Below are positions 33,552-43,468 of a stretch of 64,000 nucleotides of DNA, piece after piece (position 1 is the stretch's first letter; every line of letters begins with the position of its first letter). The notes under the pieces were generated by a model, which was not told the DNA's origin, ran no database searches, and worked only from the letters and a program-made list of their open reading frames with translations. The DNA is from Flavobacterium sp. LPB0248 (GTDB taxonomy: Bacteria > Bacteroidota > Bacteroidia > Flavobacteriales > Flavobacteriaceae). The DNA lies in NCBI RefSeq assembly GCF_013388355.1, contig NZ_CP058246.1, forward strand, positions 186,001-250,000, written 5' to 3'. Made by a program: the position numbers and the translations under genes.

Positions 33552-34103
33552 ATGCAAACTGAAAATTTAGAAATTCCGAAAATAAATTTTGATGCAAATG
33601 GAGAATTAATAATTATGGCCTCTCCCACTTCATCTAAACATGATTTTGATTTTTTTGAAGGAAAATGGAAACTTCATAATAAAAAACTCAATTCTAGATT
33701 ATCTAATTGCACTGAATGGACCGAATTTGAATCTACACAAGAAATGTATAAGGTTTTAAACGGAATTGGCAATATTGATAATTTCCTAGCCAATTTTGAC
33801 GGACAGCCATTTGAAGGAATGACCGTTAGATTGTTTAATCCGAAAAGCAGATTGTGGAGCATTTACTGGGCAGATTCTAATGAAGGACGATTAGATCCGC
33901 CAGTTTTAGGTTCCTTTGAAAACAATGTTGGCCATTTTGTTACTAAAGATACTTTTAACGGAAAAGATATTCTTGTGGTTTTCCGCTGGGATGCAAGAGA
34001 TAAAAATAACCCTGTTTGGAGTCAGGCATTTTCTGAAGATAATGGAAATTCTTGGGAATGGAACTGGTACATGTATATGTCTAAGTTTAATGAAGAAAAC
34101 TAA
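33552..34103 (+). CDS. DUF1579-like conserved protein, 183 aa
   Basis: A soluble 183-residue protein with a calycin-like look. The pattern SKHDFDFFEGKWKLHNKKL, WTEFESTQEMYKVLNGIGNI, PFEGMTVRLFNPKSRLWSIY and WSQAFSEDNGNSWEWNWYMY is common to many proteins of unknown function that start with a HDFDFLxGxW motif. No signal peptide. It may bind a small hydrophobic ligand. It lies 55 bases after the AraC remnant and ends at a terminator shared with the convergent gene. Confidence 0.7.
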   Translation: MQTENLEIPKINFDANGELIIMASPTSSKHDFDFFEGKWKLHNKKLNSRLSNCTEWTEFESTQEMYKVLNGIGNIDNFLANFDGQPFEGMTVRLFNPKSRLWSIYWADSNEGRLDPPVLGSFENNVGHFVTKDTFNGKDILVVFRWDARDKNNPVWSQAFSEDNGNSWEWNWYMYMSKFNEEN

Positions 34104-34110
34104 TAAAAGT

Positions 34111-34144
34111 AAAGCCGTATCAAACTTCCTGTTGATACGGCTTT
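34111..34144. terminator. bidirectional intrinsic terminator
   Basis: AAAGCCGTATCAA (34111-34123) pairs with TTGATACGGCTTT (34132-34144) between convergent genes. Confidence 0.9.
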
Positions 34145-34155
34145 CTCATTTTTTA

Positions 34156-35514
34156 TTATATTTCTTTTAAATTTACTTCTTTCTTTTCGCCATCCTTATC
34201 AATGGTCACACGCTTCTCAATGTTAGCTTTATCATTATAAGATTGACTAGCTGTACCATAATTGGTTGTAGAACCCTGATAGCCAAAATAATTATAATAA
34301 TTGGTATATCCAGATACGTATGAATAATTATAAGAATTTGTAAAATCAAAACTCACCATAACCACATAAGTTCCTGGCATTAAATCTGCAAACTCAAAAT
34401 GTCCCTGATCGTCATATACTTTGGCTTTTTTAACCGAATAACCAAAATCACTATCTAAAGGAACTTCTGGCATTTTTTTCTGTTTTCGAATTTTCTTGTT
34501 CACATCTAACCACTCTTCATAATAAGCAGAACTTGGAAAAAGCGTAATTTCCGTTCCTTTTGGAGCATATTGTTTCTTAGCTGTGTTAACTAAACCTCCT
34601 AATTTTTTACCAGAATCAGATCTTGCATAAGCAGTACCAATTATAACACCATTACCATTAGAAATCTGTCGAGCAACTTCTTCTTTATTAAATTTGTTTT
34701 TAATAGGCTGATAATCTAACTCTTCGTTAACTGTGATTTCCCACATTCCGTTTGCCATAGACATTTCTCGCTGCCAAAGACGGTGGTCTTTTTTGTCTAT
34801 AATATAATTGTAATAAGCATTGGTGCTTTCTTCCAGAACTGAAACAATCCACGTATCGTGTTTACCAGTTCTCGGAGAATTGTAGACGTAACTTTTAACC
34901 TCTTTGATGGTGTAATATTCAACCAGCACATTTGACTCGTCATTATAATAAAATTGCGGAAAACGGCCTTTATAGCCTATATCTAGCGGTAATGTTCCGA
35001 TTAAATGATCGGTCCAATTGAAGTCAAAAAATTCTTCTTTAGGCTTCAATTTTAGCTTTTTATCTTTTTTGGTTTTCTTTGAATAAAAATTACCTGTAAT
35101 CGTTTCGCCAAAGTTAAGGTTCAATTTTGCATTCTTCGTTTCATCAGAATAACTAATCGCTTTCAACGTTAGAGCGTCGGCTGTACTAATACGCGTGGTA
35201 GGTTTTCCGTTATCTTTGGGAGTGAAAGTATTGTTTAAGGTCAATTGATTGTTGGCTAAAACAATGTCGTAGGTCAATGCTCCCATGTTTTTCCATTCTG
35301 TTCCTTTTACATAATAAACGGTATAAAGCGATTTTTCGGGTTTGATATATTTGGTGTTGATATCTTTACTTCCAGGAATTATCTCTTTTTGACTGAATGC
35401 AATAAATGGAAGCAGCATCATTGCATATAAAAGGGGTTTTACCAAAATTGCTGTTCTATTTTTTAAAAATGTTAATTTCATTGATAAAAAACTACCTAAA
35501 CTGTTAACTTTCAT
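34156..35514 (-). CDS. secreted hypothetical protein, 452 aa
   Basis: A 452-residue exported protein; the start may be Met12 of the open frame (MKLTFLKNRTAILVKPLLYA, start 35481). The signal peptide ends IAFSQ. The first part (YTVYYVKGTEWKNMGALTYD; EEFFDFNWTDHLIGTLPLDI) resembles DUF3108-like periplasmic proteins by eye only. The C-terminal part (GVIIGTAYARSDSGKKLGGL, ending in GHFEFADLMPGTYVVMVSFD) has the look of a carboxypeptidase-regulatory/prealbumin-like beta domain with an inserted Tyr/Asn-rich stretch (NYYNYFGYQGSTTNYG). Function unknown. Confidence 0.65.
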   Translation of the reverse strand: MKVNSLGSFLSMKLTFLKNRTAILVKPLLYAMMLLPFIAFSQKEIIPGSKDINTKYIKPEKSLYTVYYVKGTEWKNMGALTYDIVLANNQLTLNNTFTPKDNGKPTTRISTADALTLKAISYSDETKNAKLNLNFGETITGNFYSKKTKKDKKLKLKPKEEFFDFNWTDHLIGTLPLDIGYKGRFPQFYYNDESNVLVEYYTIKEVKSYVYNSPRTGKHDTWIVSVLEESTNAYYNYIIDKKDHRLWQREMSMANGMWEITVNEELDYQPIKNKFNKEEVARQISNGNGVIIGTAYARSDSGKKLGGLVNTAKKQYAPKGTEITLFPSSAYYEEWLDVNKKIRKQKKMPEVPLDSDFGYSVKKAKVYDDQGHFEFADLMPGTYVVMVSFDFTNSYNYSYVSGYTNYYNYFGYQGSTTNYGTASQSYNDKANIEKRVTIDKDGEKKEVNLKEI

Positions 35515-36302
35515 TGGAAACTATTTGATTAGGCGCAAATTTACTGACGCTATCTACAGAAAACAATACCTGATTTCATGGTTATTTTCCAATAAGAGCT
35601 ATATTTAAATCCAAATTAATTCAATTTCATTACTTTTCCTTACTCCCTCTTATTTTGTTTTTATTAATTGCTTTATGACAACTTTTTTCTTCATAGTCAT
35701 TTAATCTCCTTAAGTCCAAATTAGAGAAAATTGCAGTAGTGTTTTTATAGTTGGAAACACATAAAGTAAATCACAACTATACTTTTTCACAAAATAACAC
35801 ACTACAAACCAGTCACTTAAAAACATTTCACAATACTTATTTATCGTTTCAGAATAGTCAAAATTGTTTCAAATTATAATATGCAACCATTTTTTTGAGG
35901 TTTTACATCTTATTACAAATTTCCTATCAACGCAGTCTTATTACAAGATAAGAATAGAAAACACTCATAGATATTCAGATAACAGCAAGAGAACGAAGAT
36001 GATCCTTAATTACTTTAACAGTTATACCTTTACAAATTCCCTATCTTTATAATCCTACTATAAATCTGTTACAAAAAATATTATCTGCCCTCATTATTTT
36101 GTACAAAGAGACATTAAGATAAAATCTTACTATCTAAGATTCTAAGTAATAACTCCGCCTTGTTTTATATATTCCTTTAATTTCGGAAAGTCTACTTAAT
36201 GGCCGTTATTGGCCAATTCAGAATATTTTAAAATGAAAAATGTAGATGAATAATTAAACTTTAGAAGTTCTCAATGCATCTAACAATTTAACAACAAAAA
36301 AT
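35515..36302. other. 788-base intergenic region
   Basis: Lies between divergent genes. It is AT-rich; I find no gene, clear RNA or repeat. TATCTTTA near 36043 could be a -7 box for the PorP/SprF gene but has no good -33 partner. Confidence 0.4.
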
Positions 36303-37220
36303 ATGACAGTAAAACTATTTTTCCTGATTTTAATACTTGCAGCTGTCGAATCCAATGCACAGCAAGATGCACAGTATACTCAATACATGTACAATACCAT
36401 TAACATAAATCCGGCTTATGCTGGATCGCGAGGCGTTTTGAGTATTTTTGGACTTTACCGCACGCAATGGGTCGGTCTTGATGGAGCGCCAGAAACAAGC
36501 AGCTTTTCTATCAATACTCCAATTAACAATAGCCGACTTGGTGTTGGACTTTCTTTAGTCAATGATAAAATCGGTCCCACAAACGAGAATAATATATCGG
36601 CAGATGTTTCTTATACCATTCAGACTTCGCCCGATTTTAAACTCTCTTTTGGTATTAAAGGAACGGCCAATATCTTTAATCTTGATGTCAATAAGCTGAA
36701 TCCAGCAGATCAGGGAGATCCGCAGTTTCAGGATTTAAACAATAAATTTTCACCCAATGTAGGAGCTGGTGTTTACTGGCATTCCGATAAAGCTTATATC
36801 GGATTTTCGGTTCCAAATTTCATCGAAACCAATCGATATGATGATAATGATGTAGCTATTTATAAGGATAAAATAAATTACTATTTAATGGGTGGCTATG
36901 TCTTTAACCTCGATAAATACCAATATTACAAATTCAAGCCTGCTGTATTGGCTAAAATGGTTGAAGGAGCGCCGCTTCAGGTCGATATCTCTGCCAATTT
37001 TATGTTTATTGACCGATTTGTTGTTGGTGTTGCCTATAGATGGAGCGCCTCATTAAGCGCAATGGTCGGGTTTCAAATCACCGACGGACTCTATTTGGGT
37101 TATGGCTACGATCGTGAAACCACACATCTGAATAATTATAATTCAGGATCACATGAGATATTCCTGCGTTACGAATTCTTCTCAAACAAAGGCAAAATGA
37201 CAACTCCTCGTTTCTTCTAA
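36303..37220 (+). CDS. PorP/SprF family type IX secretion-associated membrane protein
   Basis: A 305-residue outer-membrane barrel. It has the family start pattern after the signal peptide: QQDAQYTQYMYNTININPAY followed by AGSRGVLSIFGLYRTQWVGL, and ends with a barrel strand. PorP/SprF proteins help to secrete or anchor T9SS cargo with type B sorting domains, such as the SprB adhesin in gliding flavobacteria. The OmpA-family gene follows 10 bases later, which is the standard pair. No large adhesin gene is in the 2 kb upstream, so this is an orphan copy. Confidence 0.9.
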   Translation: MTVKLFFLILILAAVESNAQQDAQYTQYMYNTININPAYAGSRGVLSIFGLYRTQWVGLDGAPETSSFSINTPINNSRLGVGLSLVNDKIGPTNENNISADVSYTIQTSPDFKLSFGIKGTANIFNLDVNKLNPADQGDPQFQDLNNKFSPNVGAGVYWHSDKAYIGFSVPNFIETNRYDDNDVAIYKDKINYYLMGGYVFNLDKYQYYKFKPAVLAKMVEGAPLQVDISANFMFIDRFVVGVAYRWSASLSAMVGFQITDGLYLGYGYDRETTHLNNYNSGSHEIFLRYEFFSNKGKMTTPRFF

Positions 37221-37230
37221 AAAAAATATC

Positions 37231-39162
37231 ATGAAAAATTATACAATCCTCTGCTTAATAATTCTAAATATTTTTTACGGCTATTCGCAAGAATCCAAAG
37301 TAAAATCGGGTGATAAAAAATATGATGGCTACGCCTATATCGATGCTATAAAAACGTATGAAAGAATTGCAGATAAAGGATATAAGTCTGAAGATCTTTT
37401 TAAAAAACTGGGCAATTCCTATTACTTTAATTCACAATTTGAAGCTGCCGCTAAATGGTACGGCGAGCTATTTGCGCTCAATCCAACACCCGAAGCCGAG
37501 TATTATTACCGATACGCACAATCTTTAAAATCAGCTGGACAAACCGACAAAGCCAATGCCATCCTGAATGAATTCAGCACTAAATATAAAAACGATTCCA
37601 GAGCAAAACTTTACACAGCAAACACCAATTATTTAGATCAGATTAAAGCCAATTCTGGTCGCTATAAAATTGAAGATGCTGGTATAAACTCCAAATATTC
37701 TGATTACGGAAGTTTTATTTACAACAATAAAATCTACTTTGCATCTGCCAGAGATACTGGAAATTTTACCCAAAGAAAACACAAATGGACAGGAGAATAT
37801 TTTACCAATATTTACAGTGCTGGAATTGATCCGACAACTGGAGCCGCATCAAAAGTCAATAAAATTAAATCACTGCTAAACAGTCGTTTTCACGAATCTA
37901 CGATTGTATTTACCAAAGATGGAAAAACAGCTTATTTTACTAGAAATAATTTTATAAATGGCAAAAAAGGAAAAGATGAAAATGATATTACACTCGTAAA
38001 ACTTTACAAAGCCGATTTTGATAATGAAAAATTCAGCAACATCGTTCCTCTTCCTTTCACAAGCGATAATTACAGTACGGCTCATCCTGCGTTAAGTCCC
38101 GACGAGAAAACACTATATTTTGCATCAGATATGCCTGGTACCATTGGCCAGTCAGACATTTATAAAGTAAGTATAAAAGGTAACAACAGTTTTGGAACTC
38201 CTGAAAATATCGGCCCTTCGATTAATACAGAAGGAAAAGAGACATTCCCGCAAGTAACCACCGAAAACGAAATTTATTTTGCTTCAGACGGACATCCTGG
38301 ACTTGGCGGTTTGGATGTTTTTGTGGGACAGATTCAATCTAATGGAAGCATTACAGATATTCAAAATCTTGGAAATGATATTAACTCACCAAAAGATGAT
38401 TTTGCTTATACTATTGATCCAATAACCAGACGAGGTTATTTTAGCTCCAATAAAGATGGCGGACAGGGTTCTGATGATATTTACAAATTTCTCGAAACAC
38501 GTGTATTAAAATGCCTTCAGGAACTAAACGGTGTAATAACCGATTCTCAAAGCGGTATAGTGTTACCGGGAACGGAATTGATTTTGTATGAGAACCAAAA
38601 AATTGTAAAATCGACGATTTCCAATTCTAACGGAGAATATACTTTTGCTGTAGAATGCGGAAAAACGTATATGGTTCGAGCGCATAAAATCGAATATGAA
38701 ACAAAAGAAGAAATGGTAACCATCGGAAAAGTTTCTGGACAAACTCATCTTCCTATCGCCTTAGACAAATCGATCTGTAAGGTTACAATTGGAGATGACT
38801 TAGGAAAATGTTTTGGTATAAAAATGATTTATTTTGATTTGGATAAATACAATATCCGCACAGAAGCCGCTATTGATTTAGAAAAAATATTAGATGTTTT
38901 AAACCAATATCCAAATATGAAACTCGATATTCGCTCTCATACCGATAGCAGAGCTTCACACCAATACAATCTAAGATTATCTGATCAGAGAGCAAAATCT
39001 ACTGTAAATTGGTTGGTTAAAAACGGAGTTGCTAAGAATCGTTTAACAGCCAAAGGATATGGTGAAACGCAATTAGTAAACAACTGCTCAGATGGTGTAA
39101 ACTGTACGGAAGAACAGCATCAAATGAATCGAAGAAGTGAATTTATTATAACAGGTTTGTAA
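37231..39162 (+). CDS. OmpA-family protein with TPR and PD40-type repeats
   Basis: A 643-residue envelope protein. Signal peptide (YTILCLIILNIFYGYSQ), a TPR-like segment (about 25-120), WD40/PD40-type beta-propeller blades (about 140-420; TAHPALSPDEKTLYFASDMP, KDDFAYTIDPITRRGYFSSN), a carboxypeptidase-regulatory-like domain (about 430-510) and a C-terminal OmpA domain (about 530-643) with the peptidoglycan-binding motif LDIRSHTDSRASHQYNLRLS. This layout resembles PorE-type proteins that link T9SS parts to the cell wall. It is co-transcribed with the PorP/SprF gene and ends before a bidirectional terminator. Confidence 0.9.
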   Translation: MKNYTILCLIILNIFYGYSQESKVKSGDKKYDGYAYIDAIKTYERIADKGYKSEDLFKKLGNSYYFNSQFEAAAKWYGELFALNPTPEAEYYYRYAQSLKSAGQTDKANAILNEFSTKYKNDSRAKLYTANTNYLDQIKANSGRYKIEDAGINSKYSDYGSFIYNNKIYFASARDTGNFTQRKHKWTGEYFTNIYSAGIDPTTGAASKVNKIKSLLNSRFHESTIVFTKDGKTAYFTRNNFINGKKGKDENDITLVKLYKADFDNEKFSNIVPLPFTSDNYSTAHPALSPDEKTLYFASDMPGTIGQSDIYKVSIKGNNSFGTPENIGPSINTEGKETFPQVTTENEIYFASDGHPGLGGLDVFVGQIQSNGSITDIQNLGNDINSPKDDFAYTIDPITRRGYFSSNKDGGQGSDDIYKFLETRVLKCLQELNGVITDSQSGIVLPGTELILYENQKIVKSTISNSNGEYTFAVECGKTYMVRAHKIEYETKEEMVTIGKVSGQTHLPIALDKSICKVTIGDDLGKCFGIKMIYFDLDKYNIRTEAAIDLEKILDVLNQYPNMKLDIRSHTDSRASHQYNLRLSDQRAKSTVNWLVKNGVAKNRLTAKGYGETQLVNNCSDGVNCTEEQHQMNRRSEFIITGL

Positions 39163-39197
39163 ACTAATCTATTATCTATTGTAAAACGTTTTGATTC

Positions 39198-39239
39198 TTC
39201 ACACCAGAAAACAAAAGGCATTTATCTTTCTGGTGTGAA
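39198..39239. terminator. bidirectional intrinsic terminator
   Basis: TTCACACCAGAAA (39198-39210) pairs with TTTCTGGTGTGAA (39227-39239) between convergent genes. Confidence 0.8.
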
Positions 39240-39242
39240 TCA

Positions 39243-41360
39243 TTATTTAAAAATATTTCGAATCGCTTTTCCGATTTCAGCAAAATCATCATGACTGCTG
39301 ACTGATCTTTTTTCGGTATTGTTTGAGGTAGTTTTAGAAAAAGGATAGATTAGCATGAAGTTGTTGTTACTGAATTTCAGATTTAAAAGATCTGGAATAT
39401 CTCGCATTCGCGAAAAATACGAGTGCATTCCCTTATCTCCCATCATAATAATTAATCCTTCATTTTCTTCAATATTCAGAGCGGTTTGCTGAGCATCTTC
39501 CCAATTTTCAAAAACATCAAATGTTGCTTCTATAGAGGCTTTTTTGGCAATTCGTTTTAAGATATTTAGTGTTTTTTCTTTTCCGTAGAAACTCATTTTG
39601 GCTCCAGAATTACGGCCAATATTCCAGATTCTCAACATCGAATGAAAAAATCCCGCATCCAATTCGGCATCTGCTGGAATAAAAACCAGATATCTTTTAA
39701 TAGTTGCTGCTGGCTGAACCGCATGATAGACCATTAAATTGATATTTTTATTTCGCAGATAACCATTATACAAATTGTATACAAATGAAGCCGAGAAGCC
39801 TTTTCCGCCTTCTAGACCTACAATAAGATCGGTAATATCTTTTTCTTTTATCACATTGCTTATTCCGCCAGCTGTATCATTGTCATGACGCGTAATTGGA
39901 TGTAATTCTACATCGGCAGCCGAAGCGGCTTTTATCGCACTTTCTAGTATTCGTTCGGCATTTTTTTCAGAAGATTCATTAGCATCTTCATTAATCACAT
40001 TTACGGCGTAAAGCTGTTTATTGGATGCCGTTTTTACCATCAAGCCAAGATTTACCATTTTTTCTACCGTAGCTTCATGGTTCACAGCAAGCAGTATATT
40101 TTCTTTTTCTTTACTATCACCCGATACTGTATTATCTTTTTCTGCTTGTGCAATGCGTTGTGCACTCGCCATAGACACAAACGATGATATGGTACAGGAA
40201 ACTAAAATAAGAAGAATACTGCCGTTAAGCACATGTTCGTTTAAAAGTCTTATGGGTTCACCCGCATCATTTTCGCCAATAATTATATTGTAACCAACCA
40301 TAACAGAAGCTAATGTCGCTGCCGCAGATGCAGAACTCAGTCCAAAAATTAACTGTCCTTCATCATTAGTAAGCTTAAATGTTTTTTTCGTTAGCATTGC
40401 CGCAACATATTTTCCTCCTATTGATGCCACCAACATAATTGACGCCACCCATAAAGTTTCCCAACTTTGTATAAATGCATTAAAATCAATTAGCATTCCC
40501 ACACTGATTAGGAAGAAAGGAATAAAAATCGCGTTTCCGACAAACTCAACCCTGTTCATCAAGGATGACGTATGCGGAATCAGTTTATTTAAAGCCAATC
40601 CAGCAAAAAAGGCACCAATAATAGATTCGATTCCTGCCAATTCAGCCAAAAGTGCTGCCAGATAAATCATGACCAATACAAAAAGATATTGCGAGATTTT
40701 GTCATCTACAGTTTTAAAAAACCATCTGGCAATTATCGGAAAAATGAGCAGTACAATTAAAGCAAAGACAACCATTGAAACGGATAATTTTACCCAAAAA
40801 GCTGTTCCGACTTCCCCTTGCGACATTCCAACAATAGCCGCTAAAACCAAAAGCGAAAGTACATCGGTAATCATCGTTCCTCCTACGGTAATATTAACCG
40901 AAAGATTTTTAGCAATTCCCAAACCACTTACCATTGGATACACAATTAAAGTATGCGACGAAAAAAGACTGGCAAACAAAATTGAGGTAAGCAGTGAAAA
41001 ATGAAGCAAATAATAACCGCCTACAAGCCCTAAAGCAAATGGGACGGCAAAAGTGAAAATCGAAAAGATAATACTCTTCCATTTGTTCTTTTTAAAATCG
41101 GCCATATCAATTTCCAGACCTGCTAGAAACATGATATACAAAAGACCTGTAGTTCCTGTAACCACAACACTACTGTCTCTGGAAAGCACTCCAAATCCAT
41201 TTGGACCAATAAGAGCACCCGCAATAATAAGTCCAAGCAAATGTGGTACTTTTATTTTGTTCAATAAAAGCGGAATACATAAAATAATGATAATTTCGAT
41301 AAGATACTTTAAAAGAGGATCTTCGATAGGAAAGGTTATATGATGTATACTCAGTAGCAT
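39243..41360 (-). CDS. CPA2-family cation:proton antiporter with USP-like C-terminus
   Basis: A 705-residue inner-membrane protein. Residues 1-400 have about twelve TM segments with the Na/H exchanger pattern of the CPA2 family: PHLLGLIIAGALIGPNGFGV, TGLLYIMFLAGLEIDMADFK, and SHTLIVYPMVSGLGIAKNLS, then MITDVLSLLVLAA with the Asp of the ion site. The cytoplasmic part (about 415-700) looks like two universal-stress-protein domains (ENILLAVNHEATVEKMVNLG). It likely exchanges K+ or Na+ for protons and responds to nucleotides through the USP part. A lipoprotein gene lies 3 bases upstream on the same strand. Confidence 0.85.
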   Translation of the reverse strand: MLLSIHHITFPIEDPLLKYLIEIIIILCIPLLLNKIKVPHLLGLIIAGALIGPNGFGVLSRDSSVVVTGTTGLLYIMFLAGLEIDMADFKKNKWKSIIFSIFTFAVPFALGLVGGYYLLHFSLLTSILFASLFSSHTLIVYPMVSGLGIAKNLSVNITVGGTMITDVLSLLVLAAIVGMSQGEVGTAFWVKLSVSMVVFALIVLLIFPIIARWFFKTVDDKISQYLFVLVMIYLAALLAELAGIESIIGAFFAGLALNKLIPHTSSLMNRVEFVGNAIFIPFFLISVGMLIDFNAFIQSWETLWVASIMLVASIGGKYVAAMLTKKTFKLTNDEGQLIFGLSSASAAATLASVMVGYNIIIGENDAGEPIRLLNEHVLNGSILLILVSCTISSFVSMASAQRIAQAEKDNTVSGDSKEKENILLAVNHEATVEKMVNLGLMVKTASNKQLYAVNVINEDANESSEKNAERILESAIKAASAADVELHPITRHDNDTAGGISNVIKEKDITDLIVGLEGGKGFSASFVYNLYNGYLRNKNINLMVYHAVQPAATIKRYLVFIPADAELDAGFFHSMLRIWNIGRNSGAKMSFYGKEKTLNILKRIAKKASIEATFDVFENWEDAQQTALNIEENEGLIIMMGDKGMHSYFSRMRDIPDLLNLKFSNNNFMLIYPFSKTTSNNTEKRSVSSHDDFAEIGKAIRNIFK

Positions 41361-41363
41361 AAA

Positions 41364-41939
41364 TTACTTTTTAGTAGATGGAGTAAGTTCAACTGAGAAT
41401 TTTGCGATACAATTATCCTGACCCGTTATAGTCTGTGTGCCTTTTATGATATTTTTCTTAATATCATCTAGCACGACGCTCACTTTTATTTTGTTTTTTG
41501 AAGAAGCTTCTTTTGCCGAATCAAGGACGATTTTACTTTCTAAATATTGTCCAGCAAAAACACGTTTAATTTCGTTATTGCTTAAAACATTCGTGTACAT
41601 TCCGGTAGAATCTGACACAAACTCCCAAACCTCGCTGCGCTGATCGCCAATAACATAATTGCTGCAGTTAGATTCTCTACAGATCATTTTGCTATTCCAT
41701 GCCACTTTAAGATTTTCTGGCCATTCTTTTATTTGAGGAAGTGTGTCTTTTACTTTAGAAATAGACAATAAACTGTCTCTCATTTTTAAGAGCTTATCAT
41801 AATCTGCTTCTTTATCTTGAAATTGTTTTTCTCTTTCTAAAAGCGCATTTTCACGCATAATAAGTTCCTGTTCTTTTTTATTGCTGCAGGAAGATAAAAC
41901 AAGTACAAAAAGGATAAAAAAAAGTCTCTTTAAAGTCAT
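41364..41939 (-). CDS. lipoprotein with coiled coil
   Basis: A 191-residue lipoprotein (signal RLFFILFVLVLSSCSNKK, lipobox LSSC). Residues about 23-65 are a charged coiled coil (ENALLEREKQFQDKEADYDK), followed by a soluble domain (WPENLKVAWNSKMICRESNC; NNEIKRVFAGQYL). Not a family I recognise. It is separated from the antiporter gene by only 3 bases and must be co-transcribed with it, so a role in envelope ion stress is possible. Confidence 0.7.
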   Translation of the reverse strand: MTLKRLFFILFVLVLSSCSNKKEQELIMRENALLEREKQFQDKEADYDKLLKMRDSLLSISKVKDTLPQIKEWPENLKVAWNSKMICRESNCSNYVIGDQRSEVWEFVSDSTGMYTNVLSNNEIKRVFAGQYLESKIVLDSAKEASSKNKIKVSVVLDDIKKNIIKGTQTITGQDNCIAKFSVELTPSTKK

Positions 41940-42031
41940 AAGAATTGGTTTTGGATTCTACAAGATAAGCATAAAAATCCTTTTTGAGAGCCCAAAAGCC
42001 AACAAAAAATGTTTATTTTTTATTTTTAACA

Positions 42032-42088
42032 AATACACTTTTAGACAAAATCAAAACATTTATAGTAAAAACTGAAACACGGTTTTCG
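42032..42088 (+). promoter_or_regulatory. PUL motif site 4 and promoter of the GH88 gene
   Basis: AATAC (42032-42036) and AATCAAAAC (42049-42057) stand at the same spacing as in the other three PUL sites, with TTTT and AC between them; 17 of the 19 positions invariant in the other three sites match. A weak -7-like GGTTTTCG follows at 42081-42088. The start codon is about 65 bases further on. Confidence 0.55.
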
Positions 42089-42153
42089 TAGTCCCTTTTA
42101 ATTTCGCTTTAAAGATATTCAGCCAAACCGAATATCAATAAACCGATTACACT

Positions 42154-43356
42154 ATGAAAAAAACCTTTAACCTATTTCTGGCACTCGCATTTACCGCATT
42201 AAATTCTTCTGCAAAACCTGTTCTAGAAGATCCATCGCCACTTTGGTTTACAAAAACGACCGAAGTCATTCATTTTCAGTTAAACAAAGCCGCACAAACT
42301 TACAAACCCGGAAAAAATCCGCGATCTGTTAATCCAGACGGAACCGTTCGTCTTGCTGGAATAACCGATTGGACAACAGGTTTCTTTCCAGGAAGTCTTT
42401 GGTATGGTTATGAACTTACGGGCGATAAAACAATGGCAGAAGAAGCTAAGAAATTTACTCTTGCTTTAGATTCTATTAGAAATATCAAAAACACGCACGA
42501 TGTAGGTTTTATGCTGTATTGTTCTTATGGAAATGCCTACAGAATTACGGGAGACAAAATCTATCTTCCTGTTTTGGCAGATGGCGCGGCGAACCTTTAT
42601 GCACGTTTCAGTCCTGTAGTGGGAACTATCCGTTCTTGGGATTTTCCTTGGCTGCATTATCCAGTAATCATAGACAATATGATGAATTTGGAGTATTTAT
42701 ATTGGAGCGCCAATCAGTTTGATAAACCTGAATATGCTAAAGCCGCCAATACACATGCTTTAACGACTATGAAAAATCATTTTAGAAAAGATTACAGCTC
42801 TTATCATTTAGTAGATTATGATCCGAATACAGGTAAAGTTTTACGCAAAAGAACGCATCAAGGTGTTACAGACGAATCTTCGTGGGCACGCGGACAAGCT
42901 TGGGGATTGTATGGTTATACGATGTGTTATGCAAACAGCAAAAATCCTAAGTTTTTACAGCAGGCAGAAAACATTGCCAAATTCATTATGAACCATCCTA
43001 CAATGCCAAAAGACAAAGTGCCAGTTTGGGATTTTGATGTGCATAATGCTTTAGACACCGCAGAACTTGCGCCACGAGATGCCTCGGCTGCCGCTGTTAT
43101 TGCTTCTGCCCTTTTAGATTTAAGTACTCAGGTTAAGGATGGAAAAAAATACGTTGACTATGCCGAAGAAATACTTAAATCTTTATCATCTGATGATTAT
43201 TTAGCAAAACCTGGAGAGAATCATTTCTTTTTGTTAAAACACAGCGTGGGTGCTTTTCTGTACAATTCAGAAATTGATACACCACTGGATTACGCCGATT
43301 ATTATTATTTGGAAGCATTGAAGAGATATGCAGCAATTAAAAAAATTGAAATCTAA
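42154..43356 (+). CDS. GH88 unsaturated glucuronyl hydrolase
   Basis: A 400-residue exported enzyme that removes the unsaturated uronic acid left at the non-reducing end of lyase products. Signal peptide MKKTFNLFLALAFTALNSSA. The (alpha/alpha)6 barrel has the GH88 marks: ITDWTTGFFPGSLWYGYELT, Asp116 (NTHDVGFM) and Asp174 (IIDNMMNLEYL), which fit the two catalytic Asp, and TDESSWARGQAWGLYGYTMC. It is the first PUL gene in the window and is followed by a heparinase III-like gene after a terminator. Activity on heparin or chondroitin disaccharides follows from the neighbours. Confidence 0.92.
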   Translation: MKKTFNLFLALAFTALNSSAKPVLEDPSPLWFTKTTEVIHFQLNKAAQTYKPGKNPRSVNPDGTVRLAGITDWTTGFFPGSLWYGYELTGDKTMAEEAKKFTLALDSIRNIKNTHDVGFMLYCSYGNAYRITGDKIYLPVLADGAANLYARFSPVVGTIRSWDFPWLHYPVIIDNMMNLEYLYWSANQFDKPEYAKAANTHALTTMKNHFRKDYSSYHLVDYDPNTGKVLRKRTHQGVTDESSWARGQAWGLYGYTMCYANSKNPKFLQQAENIAKFIMNHPTMPKDKVPVWDFDVHNALDTAELAPRDASAAAVIASALLDLSTQVKDGKKYVDYAEEILKSLSSDDYLAKPGENHFFLLKHSVGAFLYNSEIDTPLDYADYYYLEALKRYAAIKKIEI

Positions 43357-43381
43357 ATCCAAGAAGTAAAATAAAACTATA

Positions 43382-43424
43382 GAAAGCTATCTTTGATATG
43401 ACAATATCATCCAGATAGCTTTTT
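43382..43424 (+). terminator. terminator after the GH88 gene
   Basis: AAAGCTATCT pairs with AGATAGCTTT around a 20-base part that itself forms GATAT-GACA-ATATC. A T-run follows. Confidence 0.75.
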
Positions 43425-43468
43425 AATTATAACCACAAATTATCGAACTCACTTAATTAAAAACCTAA

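Noticed and set aside
33227..33628. 133-aa - strand frame as a gene
   Set aside because: Most of it is antisense to the AraC remnant and the next gene; only its last 26 residues look protein-like and are noted as a possible broken gene tail.
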